Notes: generated by a model not told the origin, from the sequence alone. Numbered from the stretch's first letter, positions 24,505 through 35,927 are shown. The stretch: 64,000 nucleotides of DNA from Agrobacterium pusense (GCF_900102105.1 NZ_FNBB01000006.1:62001-126000), one strand, 5' to 3'. Numbers and translations are program-made.

Positions 24505-25329
24505 ATGACGACGATGACGCGGGCTCGGGCCCGCATGGACTGGCCCGGCATTTTTTTTGCTACGCTTCTCACCATCGCCATCGTCGGGCCGCTGCTTGTT
24601 GTGGGCACATGGGCATTCACCGAGGTCTGGCGTTTCCCCAATGTCATCCCACAACAGTTCGGTTTCCGGTTCTGGGGCCAGACACTTGGCCGCGCTGACG
24701 TGTGGAACGCTTTGATGCTGAGCCTGCGGCTGACGACGGTTGTGACGCTGCTTTCGGCGGTGATCTGCCTTCCTGCCGCATACGCCTTCGCGCGTATGAG
24801 CTTTCCCGGCCGCAACCTCCTGTTCTTCTCCTTCCTCGCCGGCCACGCCTTCCCGAAATTCGGGCTTCTGGTGGCAATTGCCGCCATTTTCCTGCAGCTC
24901 AACCTCATCGGTACCTTCTGGGGCGTCGTTCTCATCCAGCTGGTCGGCACGCTGATGTTCATGATCTGGATTCCCGTGGCGGCATTCCAGGCCGTCGATC
25001 GGCGCATGGAAGAAGCCGCCCGGGATGTCGGCGCCAGCCCGCTCAGGGTCTTCTGGTCAATTACCCTGCCACAGGCGGGACCGACTATTGCCGCCGCCGT
25101 TATGCTGAGCTTCGTTGGTACTTTTTATGAGACCGAAGGTGCATGGCTGATCGGGGCGCCCGGCATTCGTACGATGCCGGTTTTGATGATCAGCTACATC
25201 AACAACCAGATGGTCATCCAGTATGGTGCAGTTCTGTCCGTCCTGCTCTGGGTGCCGTCCTTCATTGCCCTCATGTTTGCCCGCCGCGTCATCGGAGGCG
25301 GCGCATTTGCCCGCGGTTTCGGCGGTTAG
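24505..25329 (+). CDS. ABC transporter permease (second of two)
   Basis: The protein has 274 residues and six spans. The EAA loop is EEAARDVGASPLRVFWSITLP near residue 172. The start at 24505 lies one base after the first permease's stop and gives a normal cytoplasmic N terminus (MTTMTRARARMDWPG). It forms the heterodimeric membrane channel with its neighbour. Confidence 0.87.
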   Translation: MTTMTRARARMDWPGIFFATLLTIAIVGPLLVVGTWAFTEVWRFPNVIPQQFGFRFWGQTLGRADVWNALMLSLRLTTVVTLLSAVICLPAAYAFARMSFPGRNLLFFSFLAGHAFPKFGLLVAIAAIFLQLNLIGTFWGVVLIQLVGTLMFMIWIPVAAFQAVDRRMEEAARDVGASPLRVFWSITLPQAGPTIAAAVMLSFVGTFYETEGAWLIGAPGIRTMPVLMISYINNQMVIQYGAVLSVLLWVPSFIALMFARRVIGGGAFARGFGG

Positions 25330-25338
25330 GAAATCTAC

Positions 25339-26373
25339 ATGTCCGTACTCCACATTCGCCAGGTCACGAAAAGCTTTTCGGGTGGCACCAATGCAGTCGA
25401 CAGTTTCTCGCTCGATGTCGCTGATGGCGAACTCGTCTGCCTTCTCGGCCCCTCCGGTTCGGGAAAATCGACGTTGCTGCGCATGGTTGGCGGGTTCGAG
25501 CAACCGACAGGCGGGCAAATCACCATAGATGGCGAAGACGTCACCCGCCTGCCTCCGGAGCGGCGGCCGACCGGCATGGTATTCCAGAGCCACGCGCTCT
25601 GGAGCCACATGAATGTGTTCAAAAACCTTGCTTTCGGCCTCAAACTGCGCCGCATGCCGGCTGCCGTGATCAGGGAGAAAGTGGAGGCCGTGCTCGAACT
25701 CGTCGGTCTCTCCGGTTATGGCGAGCGAGCCACGAGCCAGCTTTCGGGCGGCCAGCAGCAGCGTGTGGCGCTTGCCCGCTCGCTGGTTCTGGAGCCGAAA
25801 ATCCTGCTTCTCGACGAGCCTTTCGCCAGTCTCGACCAGCATCTGCGCGAAAGGCTGCGGGAAGAGGTTCGGGATATCCAGCAGCGTCTCGGCATCACCA
25901 CGCTGTTTGTCACCCACGGTCAGGACGAGGCGCTTTCCATGGCAGACCGCATCGTCGTGATGGCGAATGGCAAGACCGAACAGATAGACCGGCCGAATGT
26001 GATCTACCGGGAGCCGAAGACCCCGTTCGTCGCCGGCTTCATCGGCACCATGAACCTGATTGAGGGCATGGTTTCAGGTGGGAACTTCATGCGCGCTGGC
26101 TTCACCTTTCCGCTTCCCGTCTCTGATGGCCCGACCATTCTCGCCGTTCGCCCGGAAGCCATCGATCTGGCGACCTCCGAAACACCGGAGGGGAGTGTGC
26201 ACCGGGTGACGGATTATGGCACCCATGGCCTTGTCGACCTTGATCTGACCGATGGTACCAGGATCAAATCCATGGTCTCCCATCCGGATATGTTCCGGGC
26301 GGGACAGGGGGTACGGATTTCGCCCCGTTCCATCACGGCCTATCGCGACAACCGCCCGATCTACCGGAGCTGA
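25339..26373 (+). CDS. ABC transporter ATP-binding protein (CysA/PotA type)
   Basis: The 344-residue ATPase has Walker A GPSGSGKST (residues 36-44), signature LSGGQQQRVALARSL (near 135), Walker B ILLLDEPFASLD and switch His in FVTHGQDEA. A C-terminal TOBE domain starts near residue 240. It drives the importer formed with the two preceding permeases, from which it is separated by 9 bases. Confidence 0.9.
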   Translation: MSVLHIRQVTKSFSGGTNAVDSFSLDVADGELVCLLGPSGSGKSTLLRMVGGFEQPTGGQITIDGEDVTRLPPERRPTGMVFQSHALWSHMNVFKNLAFGLKLRRMPAAVIREKVEAVLELVGLSGYGERATSQLSGGQQQRVALARSLVLEPKILLLDEPFASLDQHLRERLREEVRDIQQRLGITTLFVTHGQDEALSMADRIVVMANGKTEQIDRPNVIYREPKTPFVAGFIGTMNLIEGMVSGGNFMRAGFTFPLPVSDGPTILAVRPEAIDLATSETPEGSVHRVTDYGTHGLVDLDLTDGTRIKSMVSHPDMFRAGQGVRISPRSITAYRDNRPIYRS

Positions 26374-26374
26374 C

Positions 26375-27211
26375 ATGACCCATCCGATACTCATCGACCG
26401 CAACGGCCACAAAACCTGGCTCAAATGGCACCGCGGCCGCCGCCGTGCTTCCGATCCGGTCTTTACGGGGGAGCGCATCATCGAAGCGATGCGGCTCGGT
26501 GCAAGCATCGAAGTCGATCTCGTCATTCATGCCGATCACGGTTGCGCCGTTTTGCATGACCGGACGCTGGAGCGGGAAACCACTGGCACCGGCCGGGTAC
26601 GCGATACATCCGCCGCAACCCTGCGACAGCTTCACCTGCGCGATAATGACGGCCAGCCAATCGCTTCGAAAGTGATGTTGCTCGAAGACCTTTGCGCCCT
26701 GCTTGCGGACGACACCGTTCATCCCGACGCCCTGCTACAGCTCGATTTCAAGGAAAACCGGCAGGCGCTTGCCCCACAGATGGTCGCCGGCTTCGGGATA
26801 AGCGTTTCACCTATCGCAAAGTCGGTGATCCTGTCAGGCGGCGATTTCGACGCTATTACCGCGCTGGCTGGCTCGGCCCCCGGCCTTCGCACTGGCTATG
26901 ACCCCTGCCATCGCGGCACCCTTGCAGAGTTGCAGGCAAGCGGAAACTATCTGGACTTCATCGAAGACGCCCTTGCCACAGCACCCCATGCGGACATGAT
27001 CTACCTCGCGTACGAGATCGTGCTTGCAGCTGCGGATGCTGGTGTCGATATCATCGCCCCGATTCATGCCGCGGGCCGCCGTGTGGATGCTTGGACGATC
27101 AACAGCGTCACGCCGCAATCCACTGATGCAGTCGAGCGGCTCTTGAGGCTGAAGGTGGACCAGATCACCACCGATGACCCGGAAGGGCTCGCAGAGGTTT
27201 TCAGCAAATGA
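26375..27211 (+). CDS. Glycerophosphodiester phosphodiesterase (GDPD family)
   Basis: This 278-residue GDPD enzyme cleaves glycerophosphodiesters into glycerol-3-phosphate and an alcohol. The active-site set is visible: His in WHRGRR, Glu and Asp in SIEVDLVIHAD, and the second His in AVLHDRTLERETTGTGRV. The family's usual PENT motif after HRG is replaced by DPVFTGERI. No signal peptide is present, so hydrolysis is cytoplasmic and occurs after import. The start lies one base after the ATPase stop and the end overlaps the next gene as ATGA, so the operon is tight. Confidence 0.85.
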   Translation: MTHPILIDRNGHKTWLKWHRGRRRASDPVFTGERIIEAMRLGASIEVDLVIHADHGCAVLHDRTLERETTGTGRVRDTSAATLRQLHLRDNDGQPIASKVMLLEDLCALLADDTVHPDALLQLDFKENRQALAPQMVAGFGISVSPIAKSVILSGGDFDAITALAGSAPGLRTGYDPCHRGTLAELQASGNYLDFIEDALATAPHADMIYLAYEIVLAAADAGVDIIAPIHAAGRRVDAWTINSVTPQSTDAVERLLRLKVDQITTDDPEGLAEVFSK

Positions 27212-28017
27212 CAGTCAATTACAGCGCCATCCTCGAGCACATGGTCGCCACCGCCCGCGAAGCCGGCGCATTGACGCTCGACCATTTCCGGCGCTTTCGC
27301 GACATCGAGATCGGCGTCAAGGGTCCGGGAGACTTCGTTTCCGACGCCGATAGGGATTCCGAGACGCTGATCCGAAAGCGTCTGCTCGGCCAATATCCCT
27401 GGGGACTGACCGGCGAGGAATTTGCGCCTGTGGAAGGAGCCGATCAGGATCATCGCTGGCTGGTCGATCCAATCGACGGCACCACCAATTTCCTCTTCGG
27501 CCAACATTACACGATCACCATCGCGCTTAGGCGCGGCAACGAGACCATATGCGGACTGGTCTACAATCCCGTCTCCGGCGAGATGTTTACGACGATCAAG
27601 GGGGAAGGCGCCTATCTCAACGGCGAGCGCCTGCAGGTCAATGCCAGCACCGATGTTGCCTTGATGTGCGTCGGCACCGGCCTGCCGACGCCCAATCTCC
27701 AGCTTTATCCAGGCGCCTATCAGCGCCTCGACGCAATCCGCGCCCCCATCGGCGCGGTCCGTGTGGTCGGTAGCGCCGCCAATTCATGCGCTTACGTGGC
27801 CTGCGGCCGGCTGACCGGTTATTATGAGGAAACCGGTTTCGTCGACACCGCAGCCGGCATCCTGCTGGTGCAGGAGGCGGGCGGAATCGTGACCGACTGG
27901 TGGGGTCGCGGTCCGGAATTCTACGAAAAGACGGGCACGCTGATCGTCGCCAATCCCGCGACCCATGCTTACCTGATGGAGCACCTGCGAGGCGTCCCGT
28001 TCAAGAACCCGGCATAA
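27208..28017 (+). CDS. Inositol monophosphatase-family phosphatase
   Basis: The 269-residue Mg2+-dependent phosphatase has the metal-binding motifs LTGEEF (Glu) and WLVDPIDGTTNF (two Asp and the DGT core). A C-terminal FVDTAAGILLVQEAGGIVTD replaces the usual WDxAAG with VDTAAG but keeps the metal-binding Asp. It could dephosphorylate inositol phosphate, glycerol phosphate or a related sugar phosphate released by the preceding phosphodiesterase. It is the last gene of the rightward operon. Confidence 0.85.
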   Translation: MTVNYSAILEHMVATAREAGALTLDHFRRFRDIEIGVKGPGDFVSDADRDSETLIRKRLLGQYPWGLTGEEFAPVEGADQDHRWLVDPIDGTTNFLFGQHYTITIALRRGNETICGLVYNPVSGEMFTTIKGEGAYLNGERLQVNASTDVALMCVGTGLPTPNLQLYPGAYQRLDAIRAPIGAVRVVGSAANSCAYVACGRLTGYYEETGFVDTAAGILLVQEAGGIVTDWWGRGPEFYEKTGTLIVANPATHAYLMEHLRGVPFKNPA

Positions 28018-28056
28018 AGGCTTCTTCTTCGAAGCACTGATACCGCAGCAACCGCC

Positions 28057-29868
<1,812 letters not shown>

Positions 29869-29872
29869 GGTC

Positions 29873-31657
29873 TCACCGCCCCACCGCATAGGCCTGCATC
29901 AACCGCGGTGTTGCGGCGGCGCGCAGCAGGCCGTCCGCATCGCGGCGCGCGGCGGTGAGCCGCCCGACCGACCAGGCATCGGCAACGGTAACCCGGTGGC
30001 CACGACGGCGAAGCTCGGCAAGCGTCGCCTCACCCACCGTGCCCTCCACCATGATTTCACCCGGTGAACTGGTGCGCGGATAAAACGAACCCGGAAAATG
30101 CGAGGTATGGAACAAGGGCATATCGATCGACGCCTGCAGGTTCTTGCCGTGGTGGGCATAACGCAGGAAGAAGGGCAGCTGCCACTGGTCCTGCTGGTCG
30201 CCGCCCGGCGTACCGAAGACCATGGAAGGCCGGCCCTGATGCAGCGCAAGCGAGGGCGTCAATGTGGTGCGCGGGCGTTTACCCGGCGCAAGCGAGGTCG
30301 GCAGGCCTTCCTTCAGCCAGAACATCTGGGCGCGGGAATTGAGCGCGAAACCGAGGCCCGGCACGATGGGAGACGACTGCAGCCAGCCGCCCGACGGGGT
30401 GGTGGACACCATGTTGCCCCAGCGGTCGATGACATCGATATGCACGGTGTCACCGCGCTTTTCGGTCAGATGCGACATGGTCGGCTCGTAGACGGTGCCC
30501 TTGCCGCTCATTTCCGCCAGCATCGCCATTGTCGCGTCCACCTGCTTTTCGTAACCCGGCACGATGCCTGGGCGCAGCTTCAGCGAGGCCTCGCTGCCAA
30601 TCAGCGCGCGACGTCCGGCATTATAGCCTTCCGACAGGAGATATTCCGTCGGAATCTGCCCGAATTCCGGATCGCCGTAATAGACCTCGCGGTCAGCAAA
30701 GGCGAGCTTCATGGCTTCGACGATGGTGTGGATGAAATCGGGACCGGACGGGTCCATGGCCGCAATGTCGAAGCCCTTCAGCAGCGCAAGCGATTGCAGC
30801 AGGACCGGACCCTGCCCCCAGGCTGGCGTCTTGGCAATCGTCCAGTCGTGGTAATCGAGCGTCTGCGGCGCTTCAACGGTAGCGCTCCACCCGGCCATAT
30901 CCTCCGCCGTCAGCACACCCTTGTGCCTTGTGCCGCTGGCATCCATCACCTCTGAAGTGCTGACGTAACTGTCGATGGCTTCCGCAACGAAACCCCGGTA
31001 GAAGGCATCGCGCGCCGCCTCGATCTGGTTTTCGCGGCCAGAACGCGCTTCAGCTTCAGTGATGATCCGCTGATAGGTCGCCGCCAGAACAGGATTACGA
31101 AAATTGGCGTGGGGCTCCGGTGCGGCCCCGCCCGGCAGCCATGTTTCGTAGGATGTCGGCCATTCCTTTTTGAAGAAATCGGCGAGCCCCTTGATGGTGG
31201 CAGAGACACGCGGCAGCGTTGGATGCCCATGTTCGGCATAATAGATGGCCGGTTCCAGCACGTCGCGCACGCTCATCGTGCCATAGTCGCGCAGCATCAG
31301 CATCCAGCCATCGAAGGCGCCGGGGATGACGGTGGCAAGCAGCCCGTCGCCCGGGACGAGTTTCAGACCTTCCGAGGTATAATGTTCAATCGTCGCACCG
31401 CTCGGAGCCGGGCCCTGGGCACAGATGACCTCCACCTTGTCCTTCTGCTTCGAATAAAACACAGCGGGCATATCACCGCCCGCACCGCACAGATGCGGCT
31501 CGACGATCTGCAGCACGAAGCCGGTGGCGACGGCGGCGTCGAAAGCATTGCCGCCCTTCTCAAGGATCGCCATGCCAACTGCCGAGGCGATCCAGTGGGT
31601 TGAGGTGACAACGCCGAAGGTGCCGAGGATTTCAGGGCGTGTGGTGAAATCAGTCAT
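29873..31657 (-). CDS. Gamma-glutamyltransferase family hydrolase
   Basis: The 594-residue N-terminal-nucleophile hydrolase removes or transfers gamma-glutamyl groups from glutathione and related amides. The autocleavage/nucleophile Thr is in KRGDTVHIDVIDRWGNMVSTT (near residue 416), and the oxyanion region is PSGGWLQSSP. The N-terminal LQIVEPHLCGAGGDM is characteristic. Unlike E. coli Ggt there is no signal peptide, so it should act in the cytoplasm on imported substrate. It lies between the permease and ATPase genes of a peptide importer, which points to gamma-glutamyl peptide or glutathione use. Confidence 0.88.
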   Translation of the reverse strand: MTDFTTRPEILGTFGVVTSTHWIASAVGMAILEKGGNAFDAAVATGFVLQIVEPHLCGAGGDMPAVFYSKQKDKVEVICAQGPAPSGATIEHYTSEGLKLVPGDGLLATVIPGAFDGWMLMLRDYGTMSVRDVLEPAIYYAEHGHPTLPRVSATIKGLADFFKKEWPTSYETWLPGGAAPEPHANFRNPVLAATYQRIITEAEARSGRENQIEAARDAFYRGFVAEAIDSYVSTSEVMDASGTRHKGVLTAEDMAGWSATVEAPQTLDYHDWTIAKTPAWGQGPVLLQSLALLKGFDIAAMDPSGPDFIHTIVEAMKLAFADREVYYGDPEFGQIPTEYLLSEGYNAGRRALIGSEASLKLRPGIVPGYEKQVDATMAMLAEMSGKGTVYEPTMSHLTEKRGDTVHIDVIDRWGNMVSTTPSGGWLQSSPIVPGLGFALNSRAQMFWLKEGLPTSLAPGKRPRTTLTPSLALHQGRPSMVFGTPGGDQQDQWQLPFFLRYAHHGKNLQASIDMPLFHTSHFPGSFYPRTSSPGEIMVEGTVGEATLAELRRRGHRVTVADAWSVGRLTAARRDADGLLRAAATPRLMQAYAVGR

Positions 31658-31678
31658 TCCGATATTCCTTGTAAAAAA

Positions 31679-32551
31679 TCATGCTTCGCGCGGATCGAGC
31701 GCATCGCGCAGACCATCGCCCAGAAGATTGAAACCGATGACGACGAGGAAGATGGCGATGCCGGGCCACATCGTCATCCATGGCGCCTGGCTCAAGAAGT
31801 TCTTGGCGATGTTGAGCATCGAACCCCAGGAAGGCGCCGGCGCCTGCTGGCCAAGCCCTAGGAAGGAAAGGCTCGCCTCCGCGATGATGGCGGTCGCCAC
31901 CGTCAGCGTCGCCTGCACGATGATGGGGGCAAAGACATTCGGCAGGATGTAGCGGGTCATGATGTCGATGTGATTGAGGCCGATAGACCTTGCACCCTCG
32001 ACATAATCCTCCATCTTGACGGCCAGCACCTGCCCGCGCGTCAGCCGCACGAAGATCGGCATGGCGGAAAGGCCGATGGCGATCATCGCATTGGTAAGGC
32101 TCGGGCCGAGGAAGGCGGCAAGCGCAATCGCCATGATCAGGAACGGCATCGCCAGCAGCGCTTCGGTAATCCGGGAGATCACCATATCCGCCCAGCCACC
32201 GAAATAGCCGGAGATCAACCCGAAGGGGACGCCGATCATCACGGCGATCATGACGGAGACGACGCCGGCCATCAGCGACGCGCGAGCGCCATAAATCATG
32301 CGCGAGAGAATATCGCGGCCGAGATCATCCGTGCCGAGCCAGTGGGCAGCCGACGGCGCCTTGCGGATGGCCGACCAGCTGGTCGCGACGGGGTCGGCAA
32401 TCGGCAATATCGGCGCGGCAATCGCCAGCACGGCGAAAAACACGACGATGATCAAGCCGGCGAGCGCCGACTTGTTGCGCTTCATCTTTTTCCAGGCGCG
32501 GCTTTCCTGCCGTGTCGCCGGTATCGAAAGGCTTTGATCCAGAACGGTCAT
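31679..32551 (-). CDS. Peptide-type ABC permease (DppC-like)
   Basis: The protein has 290 residues, an N-terminal cytoplasmic stretch, one span, a periplasmic loop ending HWLGTDDLGRDILSRMIYGAR, then five more spans. The EAA loop is EGARSIGLNHIDIMTRYILPN. The C-terminal LGDGLRDALDPREA is diagnostic of the family. It pairs with the DppB-like permease 12 bases upstream. Confidence 0.9.
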   Translation of the reverse strand: MTVLDQSLSIPATRQESRAWKKMKRNKSALAGLIIVVFFAVLAIAAPILPIADPVATSWSAIRKAPSAAHWLGTDDLGRDILSRMIYGARASLMAGVVSVMIAVMIGVPFGLISGYFGGWADMVISRITEALLAMPFLIMAIALAAFLGPSLTNAMIAIGLSAMPIFVRLTRGQVLAVKMEDYVEGARSIGLNHIDIMTRYILPNVFAPIIVQATLTVATAIIAEASLSFLGLGQQAPAPSWGSMLNIAKNFLSQAPWMTMWPGIAIFLVVIGFNLLGDGLRDALDPREA

Positions 32552-32563
32552 GATATCAGGGCC

Positions 32564-33511
32564 TTAGATTGTCGCCCTGAGGCGGGGGTTGAGCAGGACA
32601 TAGGCAATGTCGGCCAGGAGGTTCATGAGGATGAAGCCGACGGCGGTGCAGAGCACGATGCCCTGCACGACGGCATAGTCACGCGTGAAGACCGCATCGA
32701 CCGTCATCTTGCCGAAACCGGGAATGGTGAAAATCTGCTCCGTCAGAACCGCACCGGCCAGCAGTTCGCCGAAGAGCAGCGCCAAGAGCGTGATAACGGG
32801 CAGAAGCGCGTTGCGGAAACTGTGAGACAGGATGATTTCGCGCGGGGAAAGCCCCTTGGCGCGGGCGGTGCGGATGTAATCGGAGCTCAACACCGCCACC
32901 ATCGCCGAACGTGTATGGCGCATCAGCGTCGCCGCCAGTGCATTGCCCAGCACGAAGGCGGGCATGATCATGGTTTCGATAGAGCGGACAGGGTCTACGA
33001 AGATCGATTCATAACCCGATGCCGGTAGCCAGCCGAGTTTCACCGATACCAGCAGAATGAGCATGATGCCGAGCCAGAAATTCGGGATGGACAGGCCGGA
33101 AAGCGCCACGATATTGGCCGTGTAGTCAATCCACGTATTCTTCTTGACGGCGGCCAGAATGCCGATGGGAATGCCGATGATCATCGCAAAGAACATCGCC
33201 ATGACAGCCAGCTGAATGGTCACCGGCAGCTTCTGGCCAATCAGTTCCAGAACCGGCTGGTTCGTGCGTAGCGAAATGCCGAAATCGCCGGTTACCACGC
33301 CGCCCAGCCAGTTGACGTATTGGAGTGGAACCGGGTCGTTAAGACGGTATTTCTCTCGCAGGAATTCGATCGTGGCGGGGTCGCGCTCCTCGCCAGCCAT
33401 CGCCAGGATGGGATCGCCTGGTAGAAGTTTCTGCAGGGAGAAAACGAAGATGGAAATGATCAGAAGCGTCGGGATCGCGACCAGCAGTCGCTTGCCGATA
33501 TAAACAGGCAT
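32564..33511 (-). CDS. Peptide-type ABC permease (DppB-like)
   Basis: The 315-residue, six-span protein begins MPVYIGKRLLVAIPTLLIIS, typical of DppB, with LLPGDPILAMAGE and GDFGISLRTNQPV after the first helix. The EAA loop is RTARAKGLSPREIILSHSFRN. The C-terminal LLNPRLRA is canonical. The ATG at 33511 was chosen over an upstream frame because homologues begin there. A hairpin separates it from the binding-protein gene. Confidence 0.9.
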   Translation of the reverse strand: MPVYIGKRLLVAIPTLLIISIFVFSLQKLLPGDPILAMAGEERDPATIEFLREKYRLNDPVPLQYVNWLGGVVTGDFGISLRTNQPVLELIGQKLPVTIQLAVMAMFFAMIIGIPIGILAAVKKNTWIDYTANIVALSGLSIPNFWLGIMLILLVSVKLGWLPASGYESIFVDPVRSIETMIMPAFVLGNALAATLMRHTRSAMVAVLSSDYIRTARAKGLSPREIILSHSFRNALLPVITLLALLFGELLAGAVLTEQIFTIPGFGKMTVDAVFTRDYAVVQGIVLCTAVGFILMNLLADIAYVLLNPRLRATI

Positions 33512-33542
33512 GGCATTGCCCCCGTTTTGGTCCGGTCTTGGC

Positions 33543-33566
33543 GGCCGCACGGCAAGCCGTGCGGCC
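33543..33566. other. Strong hairpin between binding protein and permease genes
   Basis: An 11-bp perfect GC-rich stem (GGCCGCACGGC with GCCGTGCGGCC) with a 2-base loop, 13 bases after the binding protein stop. Its placement fits an mRNA stabiliser or partial terminator that gives excess binding protein. Confidence 0.6.
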
Positions 33567-33578
33567 TATGCGAAGGGA

Positions 33579-35087
33579 TCAGTCCTTGGAAACGCCGAGA
33601 AGGCGGATCATGCCGTCAGGCGAAGGCGCCCAGTCCTTGACCTTTTTGGAGATGGCATAGGCATAAGGCTGGTGGCCGAGATAGATGATCGGCATGTCAT
33701 CGTTGAGGATGACGCTTGCAGCATCGTATTTTTCCTTGCGCACCGCGTCGTCGGTCGAAGCGCGGGCATCGTTCAGCAGCTTGTCCACTTCAGGATTGCA
33801 ATATTTCACATCGTTGATGCCGCCCTTGCAGGTGACGAACTGGTGCAGGTTGCCATCGGGATCGATACGTCCCGACCAGTCGGAGCGGCTGAGCTGATAA
33901 TTGCCGGCGGTCTGTTCGGAAAGAAGCGTCGCGAATTCCGTGGCCTTCAGGGTGACGTTGAAGCCGGCCTCCGCCACCATGGACTGGATGACCTGCATCA
34001 TCTGCGTCTGCGTTGTGTTGTTGGCGTGCTGAAGCTCGACGTCCAGCGTCTCATAACCCGCCTCCTTCATCAACTGCTTGGCCTTGTCGATATCACGCGG
34101 CGGAACCGGCAGGTTCTGGTTGAACCAGGGGCTTGTGGGCGGATATGCCTGATTGCCGGCCTTGGAGGTGCCTTCAAAAACAATCTGGCCGATCGCTTCG
34201 CGATCGATCGCGTGGGAAAAGGCCTGACGCAGGCGCTTGTCCTTGCCGAGCGGATTGTCAGCACGTGCCCCATTGTTGATGTTGACATACATGGCCATGT
34301 AGCCCGGTCCGATGACATCGGCATAGTTCAATTTGGGGTCACTCTTGACGGATTCCGCATCGGAAGCCGAAATGCGCTCGGCGATATCGAGATCGCCGGC
34401 ACGAAGATTCGCAAGCTTCACCGTGGTGTCGGGGATCGGCAGGTAGACGACCTTGTCAACGAGGATTTTGTCTTTGTCCCAATAGTCAGCAAATTTTTCG
34501 AGTACGATGCGATCCTGCTGGATGCGCTCGACAAATTTGAACGGTCCGGCGCAGACTGGCTTGGAACCGAAATTCGCGCCCAGTTCCTTCGCCGCTTTCG
34601 GTGCGACGATCATGCCGGCGCGGTCGGAAAGCTGTGCCAGCAGGGTAACGTCGGGCGTCTTCAAGGTGAATTTGACTTCCAGCGGTGCCGTCGCCTCGAC
34701 CTTCTCGACGGAGGACAGCTCGCTCTTGCGGCGGGATTCCGGCAGCGTCATGTTGCGCTCGATGGTGGCGACGACAGCCGCCGCATCAAGCGTTTCACCG
34801 TCGTGAAACTTGACGCCATCACGGATTTTCATGGTCAGAACCTTGCCGCCTTCGGACCAGGCCCATTCGGTGGCAAGCTGCGGCACGATCTTCATGTCCT
34901 GCGAGATATCAACCAGCTTGTCGCACATGGCGGTGTAAACGATGCGGCCGACAAAGGTGCGCGATTGCGCGGGGTCGAGCACATCGGCATCGTCATTGAG
35001 GCCGATGCGCAATTCGGACGATAGCGCTGGCGAGGCCAGAAATACGCTTGCCAACAGCGCCGCAGTCAATGTCTGGATTTTCTTCAT
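33579..35087 (-). CDS. Peptide-type ABC substrate-binding protein
   Basis: This 502-residue periplasmic family-5 binding protein has a signal peptide cut after ALSSE (residue 22). The family signature region is VLDPAQSRTFVGRIVYTAMCDKL, and AFSHAIDREAIGQIVFEG recurs in the second lobe. AGAGGAA precedes the ATG at 35087. It should capture the ligand for the two permeases and double ATPase downstream; the linked gamma-glutamyltransferase suggests gamma-glutamyl peptides or glutathione. Confidence 0.9.
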   Translation of the reverse strand: MKKIQTLTAALLASVFLASPALSSELRIGLNDDADVLDPAQSRTFVGRIVYTAMCDKLVDISQDMKIVPQLATEWAWSEGGKVLTMKIRDGVKFHDGETLDAAAVVATIERNMTLPESRRKSELSSVEKVEATAPLEVKFTLKTPDVTLLAQLSDRAGMIVAPKAAKELGANFGSKPVCAGPFKFVERIQQDRIVLEKFADYWDKDKILVDKVVYLPIPDTTVKLANLRAGDLDIAERISASDAESVKSDPKLNYADVIGPGYMAMYVNINNGARADNPLGKDKRLRQAFSHAIDREAIGQIVFEGTSKAGNQAYPPTSPWFNQNLPVPPRDIDKAKQLMKEAGYETLDVELQHANNTTQTQMMQVIQSMVAEAGFNVTLKATEFATLLSEQTAGNYQLSRSDWSGRIDPDGNLHQFVTCKGGINDVKYCNPEVDKLLNDARASTDDAVRKEKYDAASVILNDDMPIIYLGHQPYAYAISKKVKDWAPSPDGMIRLLGVSKD

Positions 35088-35128
35088 GTTCGTTCCTCTG
35101 GTCAGGTTATTTTGACTTTTTGTCATTG

Positions 35129-35152
35129 GCCGCCCCGTGAGGGGCGGCAGTT
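35129..35152. terminator. Terminator-like hairpin between the GntR and binding protein genes
   Basis: An 8-bp stem (GCCGCCCC with GGGGCGGC) with a 4-base loop. The T run is on the plus-strand side, so it is a weak terminator for the leftward regulator transcript. Confidence 0.45.
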
Positions 35153-35165
35153 TTCATCCGTGGCC

Positions 35166-35927
35166 TCAAGAGGCCTCAGTCATAGAACTAACAGCTTCGG
35201 CCGCATCGCCCTTCCCGACGCCTTCCTCCAGAAAACCGAGAGACGTGGCGCGGATCAGCCTTTCCTGATGCATGAGAAGATGCTGACGCATGGCTTCACC
35301 GGCTCTGGCGGGATCACGGTCGGCGATGGCGTCGACAATGGCCATATGCTGTTCGAAAGACGCCCTGCCGTTTGCGCCGCTGCGCCGGGCAAGCTCCCGT
35401 ATCGACTGCCAGGCATCATCCTGACGCACGCGGTTGATGACATCGAAGATGGACAGGAAAAGTTTGTTGCCAGCGCTCTGGGCAATCTGGCGATGAAGCG
35501 AGCCATCCCATAATTCCTTGGCGTCGGCATCCGTGCTCTGACCGGTCTTTTCGACAAGGGCGCGCATACGCTCCACCTCGTCCGGCTTGGCGCGCATGGC
35601 CGCGAGCTGCGCCAGCTGCGGCTCGATGCGTAGGCGCACTTCCATGATTTCCATGAAATCCGTCCCGGCGACCAGTTCCGTGACCTGGGCGGACCAATCA
35701 TCCGGTTTTTCACCCACAAAGGTTCCGGCCCCCTGCCGCCGCCATATGAGGCCTTCGGCTTCCAGAACCTCAAGGGCGCGACGAACCGCACGACGGCCGA
35801 CATTGAAGGTTTCCGCGAAGGCCCGCTCCGTGGGCAGGCGACGGTCTTTCGCAAGATCCTGCGTCTGAACGTACTCCCGCAACTTCGCAAGCGCGTAGTT
35901 GGAGTTGTCGTTGGGGTTCACCGTCAC
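35166..35927 (-). CDS. FadR-type GntR transcriptional regulator
   Basis: The 253-residue protein has an N-terminal winged helix (LPTERAFAETFNVGRRAVRRALEVLEAEGLI, residues 31-62). The C-terminal FCD ligand domain carries the metal-binding Asp/His set (DGSLHRQIA, FEQHMAIVDAI, QHLLMHQ). It starts with GTG at 35927; a second GTG follows two codons later. It heads the leftward gamma-glutamyl/peptide operon and probably binds the perfect palindrome 15 bases upstream of its own start. The effector is unknown. Confidence 0.87.
   Translation of the reverse strand: MTVNPNDNSNYALAKLREYVQTQDLAKDRRLPTERAFAETFNVGRRAVRRALEVLEAEGLIWRRQGAGTFVGEKPDDWSAQVTELVAGTDFMEIMEVRLRIEPQLAQLAAMRAKPDEVERMRALVEKTGQSTDADAKELWDGSLHRQIAQSAGNKLFLSIFDVINRVRQDDAWQSIRELARRSGANGRASFEQHMAIVDAIADRDPARAGEAMRQHLLMHQERLIRATSLGFLEEGVGKGDAAEAVSSMTEAS

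Noticed and set aside
33510-35024. Open frame of 504 codons opposite the peptide-binding protein
   Set aside because: Shadow frame; no ribosome site at a plausible start and no domain.
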